From assembly GCA_023260355.1 (NCBI GenBank), contig JALQVJ010000039.1, positions 1-7,359 on the forward strand: a stretch of DNA of 7,359 nucleotides, read 5' to 3'. Shown in pieces: positions 6,699 through 7,359 of the stretch. The stretch comes from Burkholderiaceae bacterium. Its GTDB lineage: Bacteria > Pseudomonadota > Gammaproteobacteria > Burkholderiales > Burkholderiaceae_C. The stretch's first letter is position 1. Every line of letters begins with the position of its first letter. The translations under genes were made by a program, and so were the position numbers. Under the pieces are notes generated by a model. That model saw only the letters and a list, made by a program, of their open reading frames with translations. It did not search any database and was not told the DNA's origin.

Positions 6699-7359
6699 TC
6701 ACTGCACCAATTCAGGGCCCAAAGGGATTTGCATCTTCTCGAGCGACGCCTTCATGTGGGCAAACGCCAATGCGACCACCTCGGGGGCCCCTTTGACGCC
6801 GAGCTCCACGTGCCGGCCATGGACGGGATGGTCGACGCTGGGGAGGCTGAAGATTTTGACCCCCTCAAACATGGCCTCCAACTCGATCATGAGTGGGGTC
6901 AGTTTGCCCTCGATGGCGCCATAAACGACCATAGATCGCTCAACCCACTGGTCGCGATCAAAGGCATCTGCGTAGTGCTGATCCAGGACCCACTCGATCA
7001 TGGGCCAGGCCATGACCGGGAAGCCAGGCACGAAATGGATCACACCGCCCCCAGACCCACGGCAGGTGAAACCGGGAATTTTGTTGTACGGGTTGGGGAT
7101 GATGTCTGCGCCTTGCGGAAACCGCCCCATGTTCAAACGGTGCATATTGTCTTCACGCAGCGGCTCATAAGGCAGGCCTTGTTCCCGCGCCACATCTTGT
7201 GTGCGTTCGCGTATCAGCCGCTCTGCCTCGGGGTGTAACACCAGTGGCACGCCCAGCGCCGCCGCCGCTGATTGCCGGGTGTGGTCGTCCGGTGTAGCGC
7301 CTATGCCGCCGCAAGAAAACACCACACCGGTTGCGGCAAAGGCGCGCTGCAAGGTTTGC
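6699..7359 (-). CDS. CinA N-terminal-domain / MoCF-fold molybdopterin-binding family protein (5' truncated)
   Basis: The frame is open to the right edge of the window, giving 219 visible residues ending in ...GPELVQ and TGA at 6699-6701. A TTG at 7352 could serve as a start, but the family needs roughly 40-50 residues before this point (the first strand with GDEIL), so the true start lies outside. The signature SCGGIGATPDDHTR (about 60 bases into the visible part) is the MoCF ligand-binding loop shared by MoaB/MogA and the CinA N-terminal domain. Further on, FPQGADIIPNPYNKIPGF and HFVPGFPVMAWPMIEWVL are typical of stand-alone COG1058 proteins; no C-terminal CinA deamidase domain follows. Names such as competence/damage-inducible protein A are inherited; some COG1058 domains have been reported to act as ADP-ribose pyrophosphatases, and the role here is unknown. 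It lies upstream of glnA, which has its own promoter. Confidence 0.85.
   Translation of the reverse strand, partial: QTLQRAFAATGVVFSCGGIGATPDDHTRQSAAAALGVPLVLHPEAERLIRERTQDVAREQGLPYEPLREDNMHRLNMGRFPQGADIIPNPYNKIPGFTCRGSGGGVIHFVPGFPVMAWPMIEWVLDQHYADAFDRDQWVERSMVVYGAIEGKLTPLMIELEAMFEGVKIFSLPSVDHPVHGRHVELGVKGAPEVVALAFAHMKASLEKMQIPLGPELVQ

Noticed and set aside
6495..7238. Plus-strand open frame (247 codons) covering the glnA upstream gap and the CinA-like gene
   Set aside because: It runs antisense through a well-conserved MoCF-fold gene and through the regulatory sites, with no recognisable domain; the minus-strand reading explains the DNA.
7350..7352. TTG as the true start of the CinA-like protein
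   Set aside because: The frame stays open to the window edge and the conserved N-terminal strand with GDEIL is missing, so the gene is cut by the window and does not start here.

Overview
The window reads as an ordinary, densely coding piece of chromosome from a betaproteobacterium, most likely a Burkholderiales member of the Comamonadaceae type. This rests on recognising the protein sequences and gene set; no search was run, so the family-level assignment is inference. Eight genes fill almost all of the 7359 bases. The longest stretch without a gene is about 226 bases, and it is the most information-rich non-coding part. I see no mobile element, CRISPR array, tRNA, rRNA or transfer signature.

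Left part, plus strand (1-1487): the last 48 residues of an EamA/DMT-type permease, then folA (dihydrofolate reductase), then an exonuclease III-family nuclease (xth) starting about 20 bases after folA ends. These run head-on into the minus-strand genes, with a 43-base convergent gap at 1488-1530 that shows no convincing terminator.

Right part, minus strand (7359 down to 1531, in transcription order): the 5'-truncated end of a CinA/MoCF-type molybdopterin-binding-fold protein, a 226-base regulatory gap, glnA (type I glutamine synthetase), a strong intrinsic terminator, ntrB/glnL (nitrogen sensor kinase), ntrC/glnG (sigma54 activator), and an M48-family lipoprotein metalloprotease. glnA-ntrB-ntrC is the classic glnALG nitrogen-control cluster. 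NtrB phosphorylates NtrC under nitrogen limitation, and NtrC-P drives sigma54 RNA polymerase at glnA. Glutamine synthetase activity is further set by adenylylation of a tyrosine that is present here (Tyr400).

The sequence upstream of glnA supports this circuit directly. There is a near-consensus -24/-12 sigma54 promoter at 6518-6536. About 150 and 180 bases upstream of its predicted start lie two NtrC-type dyads, TGCAC-N7-GTGCA with one mismatch each, whose centres are 29 bases apart. A candidate sigma70 promoter lies under these two dyads, which resembles the glnAp1/glnAp2 arrangement of enteric bacteria. The 9-bp GC hairpin plus 8-U tract after glnA ends only 12 bases before the ntrB start codon, so it must limit read-through into ntrBC. 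I found no evidence for a wholly new biological system. The points worth a second look are regulatory architecture and a GSFTGA variant of the sigma54-contact loop in NtrC.
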